A stretch of DNA of 64,000 nt from assembly GCA_907163375.1 (NCBI GenBank), contig CAJQUW010008996.1:377001-441000 (forward strand). Direction: 5' to 3'. Source of the stretch: Prostheceraeus crozeri (taxonomy: Eukaryota; Platyhelminthes; Polycladida; Euryleptidae). Numbering within the stretch: position 1 is the stretch's first letter; the number at the start of each line of letters is the position of its first letter. Below the pieces are notes generated by a model, which was given only the letters and a program-made list of their open reading frames with translations, searched no databases and had not been told where the DNA came from. Below are positions 53,911 to 64,000 of the stretch, piece after piece. The position numbers and the translations under genes were made by a program.

Positions 53911-54222
53911 CAGGGTTGGGACCGGTTAATCGGTTAAAATCGGTTAAATGAGGATTCCCGGTATCCAGTATTTATTTAGTTGTCAAAGTCTATCTACAAC
54001 TATAGAACCTTGTCAATTTGGGTATCGACCGAATTCCTCCAATTGCTGTGCTTTGATTTCATTGCATGACTACATTACTTCACGTTTAGATGATAGTTTA
54101 ATTGATGCTGCTGTGATTGCTGCCTACGACTATTCAAAGGCCTTTGACGTAGTAACCGATTTTAACCGGTTGAGGAAATTGTAGCCGGTGAACGGGTTAT
54201 CAGCTAACCGATCCAATACCTG
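53911..54222. mobile_element. hAT-type MITE carrying a reverse-transcriptase fragment
   Basis: Ends CAGGGTTGGGACCGGTTAAT and the inverse of CTAACCGATCCAATACCTG. Flanks CATGTCAT and CATGCTAT are an 8-bp duplication with two differences. The interior 53,970-54,150 encodes EPCQFGYRPNSSNCCALISL and AAYDYSKAFDVV, an RT finger/palm piece of the LINE family at 5.9-8.6 kb. ACCGGTTAA-type units lie at both ends. Confidence 0.7.
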
Positions 54223-54347
54223 CATGCTATAGATAGCTTTTCGTGTTTTTATCGTATAACCGGTAAAACCTCATTGCTTAGAAACCGAAATACTGGTTAT
54301 TCGAAACATTATTCGAAGTATTCAAATTTATATCACTTCTTCTTCAG

Positions 54348-54594
54348 CTGCCAAAATTCCAACCACAGGAAAAGTGCTCTTCATTCTCAATACGAAAGGA
54401 AGCTACTCGTACCTAGAAAATATCTGTGCTTCTAGAGGAGCAACAATTGCAAAAATAGAGACAATTGAAGATCAACAACGTGCCGTCCAAACCATTGCGC
54501 GTGCTCCTGGCTATTACAAAGCTTTCTATCTCCAATCAATGAAGATTTCAGGAGGAAAGGCCATTTGGAACGACGGGAAGCGATTGCTAGTCGA
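54348..54594 (+). CDS. Multi-CTLD protein, exon 7 (CTLD3, first half)
   Basis: The acceptor CTTCTTCTTCAG leads into AKIPTTGKVLFILNTKGSYS, then LENICASRGATIAKIETIED and KAFYLQSMKISGGKAIWNDG. Helix alpha-1 Cys and the RGATIAKI turn parallel CTLD2. Phase 1 in, phase 2 out at TCGA|GTGAGT. There is no lesion. Confidence 0.74.
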
Positions 54595-54619
54595 GTGAGT
54601 TCTAAATTGATCAACTCTA

Positions 54620-54891
54620 CATCGTAAACTGTGCAACACTAACGCTATTTACGAAACCGATGTACAAAACGAGAATAACAAAATGCACGAAAGCGGTATT
54701 GTTCATGCTCATACACTACGAAAGCGATTGGCTTTTCCGTTGGATTGTCTTCACCATTCAATAGTAAAGCCAATCACTTTCGTAGTGTATGAGCATGAAC
54801 AATACCGCTTTCGTACATTTTGTTATTCTCGTTTTGTACATTGCTTTCGTAGTCAAAATCAGGCAGCTTTCGTACTCTGCAGTTTACAGGG
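54620..54891. mobile_element. Fold-back MITE with TACGAAA motifs, copy 1
   Basis: It is nearly a complete palindrome. The left arm GATGTACAAAACGAGAATAA and CACGAAAGCGGTATTGTTCA returns inverted after a short centre. Ends are CATCGTAAACTG and CAGTTTACAGGG, flanked by TA (54618-54619 and 54892-54893). Copy 2 lies at 55,906. Confidence 0.8.
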
Positions 54892-54894
54892 TAC

Positions 54895-55615
54895 TGCTTT
54901 TATTCTATTCTAGTAGCATTCTATCTACTTTACAGTTTCTTTGCGAAATATTTTAATTCATTATTGTAATATTTATTATTCTTTTATTACCGTTGGGTGT
55001 GTCAATTATGAATTGTAGTCACATACATGACTATGTTCCAGATTCTCATTGCGTTCATTTACAGTGCGCACATCTTGAGCTAATGAACTGTATCCGACGA
55101 AGAACATTTGTTATTTTCTCTCAATTATGAGGATATCTTAAGTTCTTTCTTGCAGAATTCACGTAGGACTGGAAGTTCCTATAGTAGTATGAAAGTGTTG
55201 TATTTGCCTCCGTGCACGTAATGTAGATATCCTATCACTCAACTTGACCTGTAAAGAAGGTTTTTTCCCACCCTATGTGTAGACATCTTGAAGATCATTT
55301 TGCGGACTACATGTAGATGCAGGTTTTATCAGCCATCAACAGCATCTAGGACAATAACGGCAATTTCAGTTTAAAAATGGCAAGTAGCAATCTGAAGGGG
55401 TAATTCCAAGCCAATAGCAAAACTTTTCAGTACAACAACGGAAAAAGTGTAGAAATTAGTGTGAAATACAAATCTATAAAAATATTTGAATACAGATTTG
55501 TCAGATTTCATTCAGCTGTGCATCTTTTCTTATCATTTTTTGTGTTTTTTTCTGATATTAGAGTTTGATTATAACTTTGCCATTTTTATACTGTTTGCGA
55601 ACATCCGTCTAACTT
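54895..55615. other. Intron 7, nothing recognised
   Basis: AT-rich, no coding or clear repeat signal. Confidence 0.3.
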
Positions 55616-55617
55616 TT

Positions 55618-55860
55618 TTAACTTGTCATAATTGAAGCTCTTTTAGCTTGTGCAATTGAGAAAGCGATTTCTTCCTTCATTTTTACGGAATCATTTTCAT
55701 ATTTATAGAAGTTTTCCACGTCCACTCCCTGATTTTTTTTCAAAAGCAATGAATACATTCCACTTTTGCCGATGAAACACCACTTATCTGCTGCTTCATC
55801 AACTTTTGATGGAATTATCAAATATGCTTGATCTTTCGTCTTGGCACTAGCATCATACCA
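55618..55860 (-). other. Unrecognised open frame on the minus strand
   Basis: About 80 codons are open, including KDQAYLIIPSKVDEAADKWC and MKEEIAFSIAQAKRASIMTS. The composition looks protein-like, with mixed charged and hydrophobic residues, but I recognise no family. It may be a retroelement or captured exon fragment. It abuts the MITE at 55,906. Confidence 0.25.
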
Positions 55861-55905
55861 TGCTTTTCTACTTCAATATTTGTCTCCGCGTCCTCCACCT
55901 ACTAT

Positions 55906-56182
55906 CACTGTAAGCTGCAGACTACGAAAGCTGGCTGATTTTGAATACGAAACCGATGTACAAAAGGAGAATAACAAAATTTACGAATGCACTATTGTTT
56001 TTGTTCATACACTACGAAGGCGATTGGCTTTCTAATCGGATGATAAAGATAAACCAATATGAAAGCCAATTGCTTCCGTAGCGTATCAACACGAACAATA
56101 GTGCTTTCGTACATTTTGTTATTCTCGTTTTGTACATCGATTTCGTAAATAGCTTTGGTATCGTGGAGTTTACAGTTTACCC
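55906..56182. mobile_element. Fold-back MITE with TACGAAA motifs, copy 2
   Basis: CACTGTAAGCTGCAG at the left and GGAGTTTACAGTTTACCC at the right enclose inverted arms that match copy 1 (GATGTACAAAAGGAGAATAA; GTTCATACACTACGAAGGCG). It is more diverged than copy 1, and no clear TA pair is left. Confidence 0.65.
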
Positions 56183-56269
56183 TTACTGACCCCTTTCGTC
56201 AATTCGTGAACACCCGCGAGTTCTTGAGAGCCATGAATAAAATTTGTTTTCCACAATAGAAATCACCAT

Positions 56270-56710
56270 CGACTTACCTATTTCCAGGCCCCATTGCTTG
56301 ATAGCTGTTCAATATACTCCTGTCTATGCGGCTTAACGGTTGCTCAATTGCGATTTTCTTTGATTCCCTCCAACTTCTTCATAGTAAGCAATTCCTCATG
56401 CAACATTTGTTAAATAGAAGTTATGCTCATCTGAAGATTATTGTCCATATCTGAAACGTACTTCCAAATCTCACTTGATTTGATTTGATTTAGTGTGTAT
56501 TCTCGGTGATGCATCAGTACATCTTGCACTGCATGAACGCATGCGTCAGACATTTTCTCATCAATCTTTTTGTTGTACGATCCCCTTTGAACCCAAGATA
56601 CTGAGATAAACATTTGATATCGTCGGACAATGGACAATGCGGTTCCACGTGTTATCCTAAGACGCGAGCTACAATCTTCAAAACAAGACTCGCAAGCTTT
56701 GTTTATCATT
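56270..56710 (-). pseudogene. IS630/Tc1-type transposase, N-terminal fragment
   Basis: The minus strand encodes SSRLRITRGTALSIVRRYQM, then KIDEKMSDACVHAVQDVLMH and HREYTLNQIKSSEIWKYVSD. After a frame change the segment KKLEGIKENRN with a TGA follows, and HRQEYIEQLSSNGAW comes last. The paired helix-turn-helix layout is that of IS630-Tc1-mariner transposases. The catalytic part is missing. Confidence 0.5.
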
Positions 56711-57059
56711 TACTGACATTTGCGATCCTTGAATTGGGCCTTAGCCACACTGCAATTTTTTCCAAGCGCCTCCGAGCAAAACGTTTTACAATGAATATAA
56801 AGTCATCATTGCAGCAGTTGTAGACTGGCACACAGCGAGCAAGGCACAGCAGAGCTATTAATAGCCTGCGGACATACGTTTGCTCGGGACGCTTTCCTTT
56901 GCCTTCATTGTGACTGAGGCCTTACGCAGGTGGGCTGTCAATTGAATGGAATATGCAAACGAATGAGTGTCAACTTAAGAAAAGTATCTGCATACAATGA
57001 AAATTTTTATATCAATAGATTCATTTTTTTGAGGAGATTGCGTTCCCGTGGTCCAAAAG

Positions 57060-57740
57060 CTTATTTGAGCACTTTTGAAAAAATTCAAATTTTTGCCAAT
57101 TTATATACTACCGAGATGACGCTCCGTTATAAGTAGTAAGGCAGGATTGGATATCAAAAGGAATGAATATTTGCTAATAGGCATCCTAACTAAGCAGAAA
57201 TAAAGCTTATTTGCAAAGGAATTTCATCAGCCCCATTATAATGGAAGTCTTCATAAAAAAGTGATTTTGCTTTCTTGACTGAAATTTCAAGTTTTTAATT
57301 CAATTTTCATCGGCATGATTTTATGATTCACTATATTCATACCTCTTTTCTTGAACCTTAATAGTGATGTGGATCCATTTACATCCTCAAAGTTAATTGA
57401 AATCATTGTCTTTGATTCTGCTATTTTGCTCTCCAAGTAGCAGGTTGCCTGTGATATTATCACGCTAAAGAAAAAGCTCTTGAGGTTGAGCGTGAAAGTA
57501 ACAGAAACCCATCGAATTGCTAATTTAACAAACATTGACTCTGCAAGGCTGTCATGACACTGAGAATCTGTGAAAACCATCATTCCTTCTGCATTACTGT
57601 CATGATCACTCAATTCCGTTGTAATTTCCTCAAAACTGCAAAAATTTGCATATCTCACATGTGGTAACAATTACCAACTATATCCCCTCGAGTTCATTTA
57701 ACAAAATCGAAAGTGTACACACAATGGGGATTTAATAAAT
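57060..57740 (-). repeat. Dispersed 0.7-0.8-kb repeat, copy 3 (inverted)
   Basis: Inverse of copies at 47.4 and 51.6 kb, for example ATATACTACCGAGATGACGC, GGATATCAAAAGGAATGAAT and TTCATCGGCATGATTTTATG. Confidence 0.7.
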
Positions 57741-57744
57741 TCGG

Positions 57745-58410
57745 AGTTGCTACTCCACCTAATATACCTTCTCCATGGAACTGGAATTGCCGTTGCTGTA
57801 TTGAAAAAATCTACGTTTGATGTAAAAATTGTCTATTACGGACCTCCAGCCTGGCCCTATTGTTGCAGTATTATCGAATTCCGTTTGAAATCTGTTGTTG
57901 ACCACCAGGAATAGAATCTAATTGCTATAAATCGTATGCTATACGAGCATGAACAAAATACATAATGCATTCCTACAGCGTTTGTGAGTATTAACGATTA
58001 ATGGATGTTCAATTTTTTATGCGCTAAGTATGTTTGTGGTGTGTACACACCCCATATCCATGTATGTGGATTTTAATTAATTATTCAAGAAGAAATCATC
58101 TGTACGAGTAATTCGTGGTTTATGATGTCTGTAATATGTCCGTCTACATGCACCTGCACTGTTTTACAGTTCCTTTTTTGAAATATAATATATAATTGTA
58201 TACAGCATTTATATATAATCATGTAGTATATATTTTTTTAACATAGGCTATATATTTGTGGCGACATTGCATAATACATTTTTTTTGATATAAAGTAGTT
58301 TGAGAAAGTGTAATGGATGAAATCTTTCCTGATTGGATTATAGTTTCAAAGTAATAAATATGTGTAATAAAAGATAATGAAAGTGTTTATTTTTAACTGA
58401 AAATGTTTAC
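57745..58410. other. Intron 7, nothing coding; one GGTGTGTACACACC palindrome
   Basis: GGTGTGTACACACC at about 58,038 resembles two related palindromes at 59,991 and 60,168. Confidence 0.4.
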
Positions 58411-58412
58411 AA

Positions 58413-58560
58413 CAGTGCTTCCCAACGGGTGTGCCGCGAGATTTAGTGTGCCGCAAGGTGTGCCGCGAAGAAGACGGAGGAGTATTTTCCGCTGTGGATC
58501 TCACATCCAGAGAACTTAATAGCGGCCTTTCTGAGCAGAAGTTGTAAGAAAGGAGTTGAA
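58413..58560 (+). repeat. hAT-type end (CAGTGCTTCCCAAC...GTGTGCCGCG), partial
   Basis: CAGTGCTTCCCAACGGGTGT followed by repeated GTGTGCCGCG/GTGCCGCAAG is typical for one terminus of hAT elements. No matching right end was found, so this is a solo or truncated end. 58,560-59,249 shows no gene. Confidence 0.45.
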
Positions 58561-59249
58561 ATTATCGAAGGCAATGTAATGATTTTTGATCTAAAAGTTA
58601 TGACTGAGTGGTTTATCTTAACTTCTATTATATTTGTCGCGTCGCACCATATGAATAAATGTGTCTTTACAAGATATAGCCTAATTATACATTCTCCGCT
58701 CGCTTAGTTACAAGATCAGGTACAGAATAGCTGAATTTGCATCATATACATACATGCGTAGGAAGTTTATGAGTGGATATTGAATAGAAGAAAGAATTGT
58801 ACAGTGATCGAATGGTGTATCATAAGACGTGATGATTCAAACACAGTCAGTGCAGGAAAGAGTAAAATGAGATGGACAAACAAAGTTTTCGCAAATTGCA
58901 CTTGTCACTTTTCTAGGACAATTTGTGTAACGTCCTTGTATAGTCGTTGGTCGTCCAAATTTTCGATTTGGTTTCACTATAAAACTTCACTATTTCTGGT
59001 TTTCCATCTTCGAGTCGTATTTCTCACTCTTCCGTGCATCGAAGAAAGGAGAAGCACTGGTTTGTTCGATTTGCCGAAGAATGAGCATAATGTCATGCTG
59101 CCACTGTAGTAATGAATCGAATCACCTCGAGTCCGTTCAGTATACGTTTTGCGTGATCACTAATTTCTCTTTTGCTTCGTCGCATGATTCCAACGATAGT
59201 GGTGGCTTGAGAAGAAAGTTTTTCACAAAGATGTTCTGACATGAAATAA

Positions 59250-59711
59250 CACTAGATGACATGCCAGCGTAATTCACGCGTAATTACGGAGCACCCCAAA
59301 CATCCGTGGTTAAAGACGTTCCATCCTTCTACGCGCATACATGCGCGCTGCACTAAGAGTCAGAAATCACGTGATCCGATGCTGTCTAATCATGAGGAAT
59401 GTTTACGAATACGTGCGGGCGAGCGTTTATTGTTTGTGCGTCGTCTACAGTTGCATGCGTTGTCGCTTGAACCACGGATGAATCGCTAAGCATGCTCTGT
59501 CTTCCCTGAGCATGAAATAGAGATCCTTTCACATTGTTTAGCCTCTGATACATGATACATGCAGAGACATGAGACGCAAAGTCTTTATAACAGGACTGCC
59601 TACAGATGTTGCAGCAATGTCACGCATGGCCACGGATGTTTAGGGTCATGTGTAATTACGCGTAGTTTACGCGTGAATTACGCGTAATTGAGCGTGGCAT
59701 GTCACCTAGTG
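59250..59711. mobile_element. CACTA-ended MITE, copy 3 (462 bp)
   Basis: Ends CACTAGATGACATGCC and GGCATGTCACCTAGTG. The flanking dinucleotides differ (AA and TG), unlike copies 1 and 2. The interior matches the other copies closely. Confidence 0.82.
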
Positions 59712-59984
59712 TGGTTAGCATGCGATGACAGTATAATATAAGAACAACGCGTAGGAATAGGAAACAATGATTAGAGATGGATATTTGTTATTCCTTGATC
59801 TTTGTGCTCTGCACTGGCTTTAGTAAACAAAATCTGAACAATAATGAGGACAGACACAGAATCAAAATTGTTTGCTACATGCTCTAGCTGATTTATATGT
59901 ATCCATCAATATGTATTATGATTATGTATTATGTATATGATATTCAATTCCAACTCCGTATCTATTTTTTCGATAGTACATATA

Positions 59985-60190
59985 ATTCATCGTGGGGTGT
60001 GTACAAACCCCAAACGTACTTAACTATGAATTCATTGGTACACATATACACGTTGAATATATCAAAATCATATTTTACCACAAATTTTTTATTATATTTG
60101 TAAAAAATCATGTCTTGACAACTTAATTGGGTCAAATAAAACAAGTTGGATTCCTTTAAATGTCTTTGGGGTGTAAACACACCCCAAATA
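59985..60190. repeat. Segment bounded by GGGGTGT...ACACCCC palindromes
   Basis: GTGGGGTGTGTACAAACCCC at about 59,990 and TTGGGGTGTAAACACACCCC at about 60,166 bound an AT-rich core. A third related palindrome lies at 58,038. Possibly ends of a small element. Confidence 0.35.
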
Positions 60191-60263
60191 TTCATTAACC
60201 GTTAATATTGCATGTACTCAGAGAAGTTTTGTTTTATTTAATCTCTATTACAATATGCATGTA

Positions 60264-60439
60264 CAGCCTCTCCCGATTAATTCGTCACTAGCTAAATTTG
60301 GAAGCCGATTTATTGGGGCGGCTTGTATTTTACATTATAGACATCGGCATCATAGAACGACATTCCGGTTTGTTGGGCCACCGGCTTAATTGGTGGCAAA
60401 ATTGCTGTAACATCAATACCCAATAAAGCGGGATTGACT
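60264..60439. mobile_element. Pogo/Tigger-type MITE (about 176 bp)
   Basis: Left CAGCCTCTCCCGATTAATTC and inverted right AGTCAATCCCGCTTTATTGG are near-matching TIRs, with TA on both sides (60262-60263 and 60440-60441). The family style C-A-G-...-C-C-C-G-(A/C)-TTAATT is common in Tigger-derived MITEs. Confidence 0.5.
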
Positions 60440-60482
60440 TAATAATCTGACTTGACTTAATTAATTTTAAGTCTTTGTAAGA

Positions 60483-60600
60483 TTCGTAAGATTCATGAGA
60501 TTTGTAAGATTTGTAAGATTCATAAGATTCATAAGATTCATAAGATTCATAAGATTCATAAGATTCATAAGATTCATAAGATTCGTAAGGTTCTTAAGGT
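60483..60600 (+). repeat. 10-bp minisatellite (AAGATTCATA)n
   Basis: About twelve 10-bp units, the central ones identical. One frame reads IRFIRFIRF, which is a by-product. It ends about 110 bp before exon 8. Confidence 0.9.
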
Positions 60601-60710
60601 TCTTGACATTCGCAAGATGCATGCAATTCAAAAAGGAAAACATTCACATTCATACAGCGCCAGAAATAGAAGTGAAGAAAAGCTCTAATTTTCTGTTCTT
60701 TACTTTTCAG

Positions 60711-60889
60711 CTTATTCCTTAAGGATCCTAGCAAGAGATTGAAAAATGGTGACACTCTATGTCCTTACATAATTTATAATGCAAACAGACAAGGTCAATG
60801 GTCCTACACACCACATTGCCAGGATGCATCAAGTTCCAAAAGACCGTCTCTCACAGCATCTGGAGTACTGTGCAGCATTGATGCTTCAG
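60711..60889 (+). CDS. Multi-CTLD protein, exon 8 (CTLD3, second half)
   Basis: The acceptor TTACTTTTCAG leads into LFLKDPSKRLKNGDTLCPYI, then GQWSYTPHCQDASSSKRPSL and GVLCSIDAS. Cys in LCP, PHC and VLC complete CTLD3. There is no calcium-site WND. Phase 2 in, phase 1 out at TTCAG|GTATGA. The gene must continue, because the phase-1 exit needs a further exon, which I could not find before 64,000. Confidence 0.68.
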
Positions 60890-61730
60890 GTATGATAAAA
60901 TGCGTTGATAAGCTGTTATCTTCATCTTTCCATTTCCTCTGAGAAGTCCGGTATACTCCTAAGTAATGCCTCACTGATTTCAGGAGATACATTTAGAGAA
61001 CATTGAAATCCGACGCTCACTAATAATAAAGGACTAGAACAACCAAGGACATTAAAACAATAGAATGTCATGGACAAACGGTTTCATAACAACGGTACCT
61101 ACGATGGCGCACTGAAAAAGCAGATTACTAGAAAAGCGTTTCACTTTGCTAGAAGTCTGGCAAATGTATTACATGACCTGATTGATCTGAGAGCGTTAGT
61201 CTTGTTTTTTTTAATGAATAATGAAATATGCAGACGAATTCATATCAGAAATGGAATCATTCTCTAGACGCAATGCAAAGTCTAGCACGCCAGTTATTGT
61301 TTGCAGCATACAAAGGAGCCCGCCATGTCCAAGGTCCTGCTTTAATCAACCTTTACTGCTACGCGACATTAAAAAGGATACCACAGAGATTGGATTGGTC
61401 AACGTGTCACTTTGATAGAAGTGCAAACTGATTCAAAACGATGGCACATGCAAGAACTTGCTAAGTGGGCAACAGGAAATTATTATGCCTTACGGAGATA
61501 GGAAAACAGTCTTACACCGCTTGCGGATTGCTGTGAATTCCCTCAAAATGCTCCGGTCAACACGATTCCTTCAGATTCGAAGAATTCAGATCATTGCACA
61601 AAAGTTTTGTCGGTAATTCTCGGTCCTTCTGATAATTATTAAAATAGTTAGCAGGCGCACGAAAAATCGTTCACAAACGTCTCTGTAGAACTTGACATCG
61701 GCTGTGTCTCTTTGCTGTGTGATTCGGTTG
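60890..61730. other. Intron 8, nothing recognised
   Basis: Short open frames at 61,070-61,431 show no domain. Confidence 0.3.
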
Positions 61731-61732
61731 CA

Positions 61733-62199
61733 GGGACATCTATGATTAATATAAGATATCTAAGGGACGCTCAACTCCCAGAGCATGTACTGGACTGAAG
61801 GCCAGCTACTTTGGTAGATTTGATTAATGACGATAGTATGTCTCTGGATGAAACCATGGAACAAGTTGGAAACAATTCACTTCATTATTGTGAAGTACAT
61901 CAGAATTCAGCTGAACTGATTGCTGTACATACTAGCTAATTAATACGCCCGGTCCAGTCTTGCAGAGAAATTGTCGGAAGAATCTGTGCACTGTACATGT
62001 ACACATACAAGCATGTCATCAGCGGTCAATTTCAAATAAATTGTGACTATCCATTTTCATTGATTTTCCCACTGTCTTATCTAAAACTTCCACCTGTATC
62101 ATAATTTGGACCAATGGTGGACTTTATTCGAGAATTCAACAGCACATGCTCCGGCAGTTGAACGTCCCTTAGATATCTTATATTAATCATAGATGTCCC
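61733..62199. repeat. Inverted repeat with about 55-bp arms
   Basis: GGGACATCTATGATTAATAT with TAAGGGACGCTCAACT at 61,733-61,788 returns inverted at 62,143-62,199. The spacer of about 350 bp has no gene. Confidence 0.7.
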
Positions 62200-62335
62200 T
62201 GTCCGGTTAATAATAGTCACTGAAACTTCGCACAATTTGACGTGCTTAATGTTGAACTGATTGCTCATTGTTCGATTACTACGGTGTTATGTCAGCAGAT
62301 TGTGCCATTTCATTAACGTTACATGTTCCAATTAG

Positions 62336-62850
62336 TCCGGCAGCCAAAACGAGTTTCTGCAGGGAACGAGGCCGAAAGTGAGACTTTCACAGAATGATGT
62401 ACACCCCATGCCTACTACGAATCGGCACGTCTGCCGAGTTCTAGTGAGTTCCTCTTCTTGTCAAACAGGATAAAAGAAAAACACACGTGAATCCAATGGG
62501 ACGCAGATTGCAGTTTTTGGCTAAAATGAAATTTTGTATGTTTTCTCTGATTAAACGAAAAGTACTAAGCCCAGAGTCATAATTTTTGGCATGGAATGTC
62601 TTCAGGTCATTTCCTATGATGTGCATGTGGTTTTATCATGCTTCTGATGGGCAATGTATGTGAGAATGTGTTTGAAAGTGGATAAAGTTGCTCAAAGTGT
62701 TTGTGTTTGCCGACAATAAGAGGCTCGCCAAATTTAAATGTGCTTTGCTTTACAGACAGGGGTGCATGAACATGAAAGTAAGTGACCTGAAGACATTCCA
62801 TGCCAAAAATTATGACTCTGGGATTAGTACTTTTCATTTAATCAGAGAAT
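62336..62850 (+). repeat. GTCCGGCAG element, truncated copy
   Basis: It begins GTCCGGCAGCCAAAACGAG and matches 40,549 onward. The core GGATAAAGTTGCTCAAAGTG and TTACAGACAGGGGTGCATGA matches 40,855-40,945. Inner arms GACTCTGGG...TTTCATTTAATCAGAGAA repeat in inverse order within the copy. The outer right arm is absent. Confidence 0.65.
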
Positions 62851-62859
62851 ATCCATGAA

Positions 62860-64000
62860 ATCAGTGGGATAAAGTATCCTACGCCTATGCCGATTTTCCC
62901 GTTTTTGTAAATGAATAGAAATGACTATTAGACTAGCCCACAGAAGTAGAATCAACACACGGCATCCAACATAGATAAGTGATGTTTGCCTGTAGGAAAG
63001 AGTGGATCTCCGTTGTTGCAATAACCTGTGGTCACCAAGATGTGTTCGTCTGTCGCTGTTACTCTAGAGGTGACCTTTCTAGTAAGCTTTCAGTACAGCA
63101 GTTTGCATGTTACTGAGAGACACAAAACGAATGAAATGAATGAATTCGATGTCTTTCGATTACACGACATTGTTCTCGTCTGCCTAGACAAGCATTCTAG
63201 ACAATGCACAGATACCGATCAACAGTCGCATATTGAGGAGATCCATCTGTGTGAGATGAGTGATTAGTCACGATTCTAGTTAGCGATGAAAGTGAGAATT
63301 GAATTCCAAACAAATTGCAAAAGATTGAAACATTACTTAGTCTACTGACTGCTATATTTGGTGAATAGTCATGAAAATTTCACTGGAGCAATTTCAGAAC
63401 ATAATCGTTCTAAACATATGAAGTTTGTTGAATTTGGAAACGATATTCTGTACGTAATTTACGTTTACCCATTTCAATTCTTTGAGAACAAACCTGTAGT
63501 ATCGTATTCTATGGTTTTCAATATCACTGTTTGATCGCAGTGTCCGGTTTGTTTGATTTCATGCAGGAGGGACCATGTAAGGATATGTAGACTTGACAAT
63601 ACTCAGTCTACAGAGATGGATTCGTCTGTCACTGTTAGTCTAGAGGTGACGCAATTCTACCTCAGCCATTGTATGCAATGGTAGAGAGATTTAGCTTACG
63701 TGATTGGCCAAGCGCGCGCAATTCGCAAGGAACGTTGTATAGGGAACACACGAGCTGTCGTTGTCCAATTGAAGACTGAACATCTCCAAGTGAACTGTTT
63801 CTATCTTTGACTCAATGTTTCTCCGTCATGAATCCATCAAATAGTATTCAAATATATCATATAATATCATAATAATATCATATATAATATCAAATATTAT
63901 TCCATTGTTCGACTCCTCACAATCTAAATTTACTGACTGTGTACGCTCAATGCGGTGTCAATGATTTAGTTAGTCATAATGTAAACTTGAATTTGCATTT
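62860..64000. other. Nothing recognised to the window end
   Basis: No exon with phase-1 entry and CTLD-like content is seen. An ATATCATATAATATCATAAT low-complexity run lies at about 63,855-63,900. Confidence 0.3.

Noticed and set aside
60495-60722. IRFIRF repeat protein
   Set aside because: It is the translation of a 10-bp minisatellite running into an intron end.
61070-61431. Overlapping ORFs as the ninth lectin exon
   Set aside because: No Cys pattern, signal or consensus phase-1 acceptor supports them.

Overview
The window is eukaryotic DNA, most likely from an aquatic invertebrate animal. It is AT-rich, has spliceosomal introns, contains a multi-domain C-type-lectin-like gene, and is crowded with LINE, Penelope-like, pogo, Tc1/mariner, hAT and CACTA-ended elements plus MITEs. 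I cannot name the species from the sequence.

Positions 1 to about 19.1 kb are one Polinton/Maverick (adintovirus-like endogenous virus) whose left end lies outside the window. Rightward genes run: conserved hypothetical, a stand-alone copy of the polymerase N-terminal domain, a Cys-rich ORF, a small basic protein, the packaging ATPase, a conserved virion-type protein, a Cys-rich mini-protein, a chromodomain integrase, a basic Gly-rich protein, the major capsid protein, the adenain-like protease, and two tandem minor-virion-protein genes. On the minus strand are a TATA-binding-protein-like gene with two small PC4-like paralogues, and the protein-primed DNA polymerase B, whose 5' end carries two short spliceosomal introns. 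A bidirectional promoter separates the polymerase from a small rightward ORF. Most genes carry nonsense codons or frameshifts, so the copy is a fossil. The TBP-like gene, the basic Gly-rich gene and the protease frame are still open. A LINE has inserted into the major capsid gene and still has a long open frame.

From 19.1 to 29.9 kb there is a fold-back repeat, a GC-rich patch, a Penelope-like element (RT plus GIY-YIG) split by a 992-bp MITE, a decayed pogo-type transposon with subterminal repeats, and a CACTA-ended MITE.

From 30.6 kb to beyond 60.9 kb runs one host gene on the plus strand. It has a signal-peptide exon, an 18-bp microexon, and three C-type-lectin-like domains, each split over two exons. 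Every splice junction is in phase: 1 between domains and 2 inside each domain. The gene continues past the last exon I can see. Its introns hold nearly all the other repeats: a head-to-head pair of Penelope 3' ends, a tRNA-derived SINE, a nested mariner-like element, a Tc1 copy with an almost complete transposase, hAT MITEs (one carrying a reverse-transcriptase fragment), and several MITE families with CACTGTAAA-type ends.

The most unusual item is the Polinton transcription-factor cassette (TBP-like plus PC4-like genes) at 9.3-10.6 kb. Next come the intron-containing viral polymerase gene and the phase-regular lectin gene.
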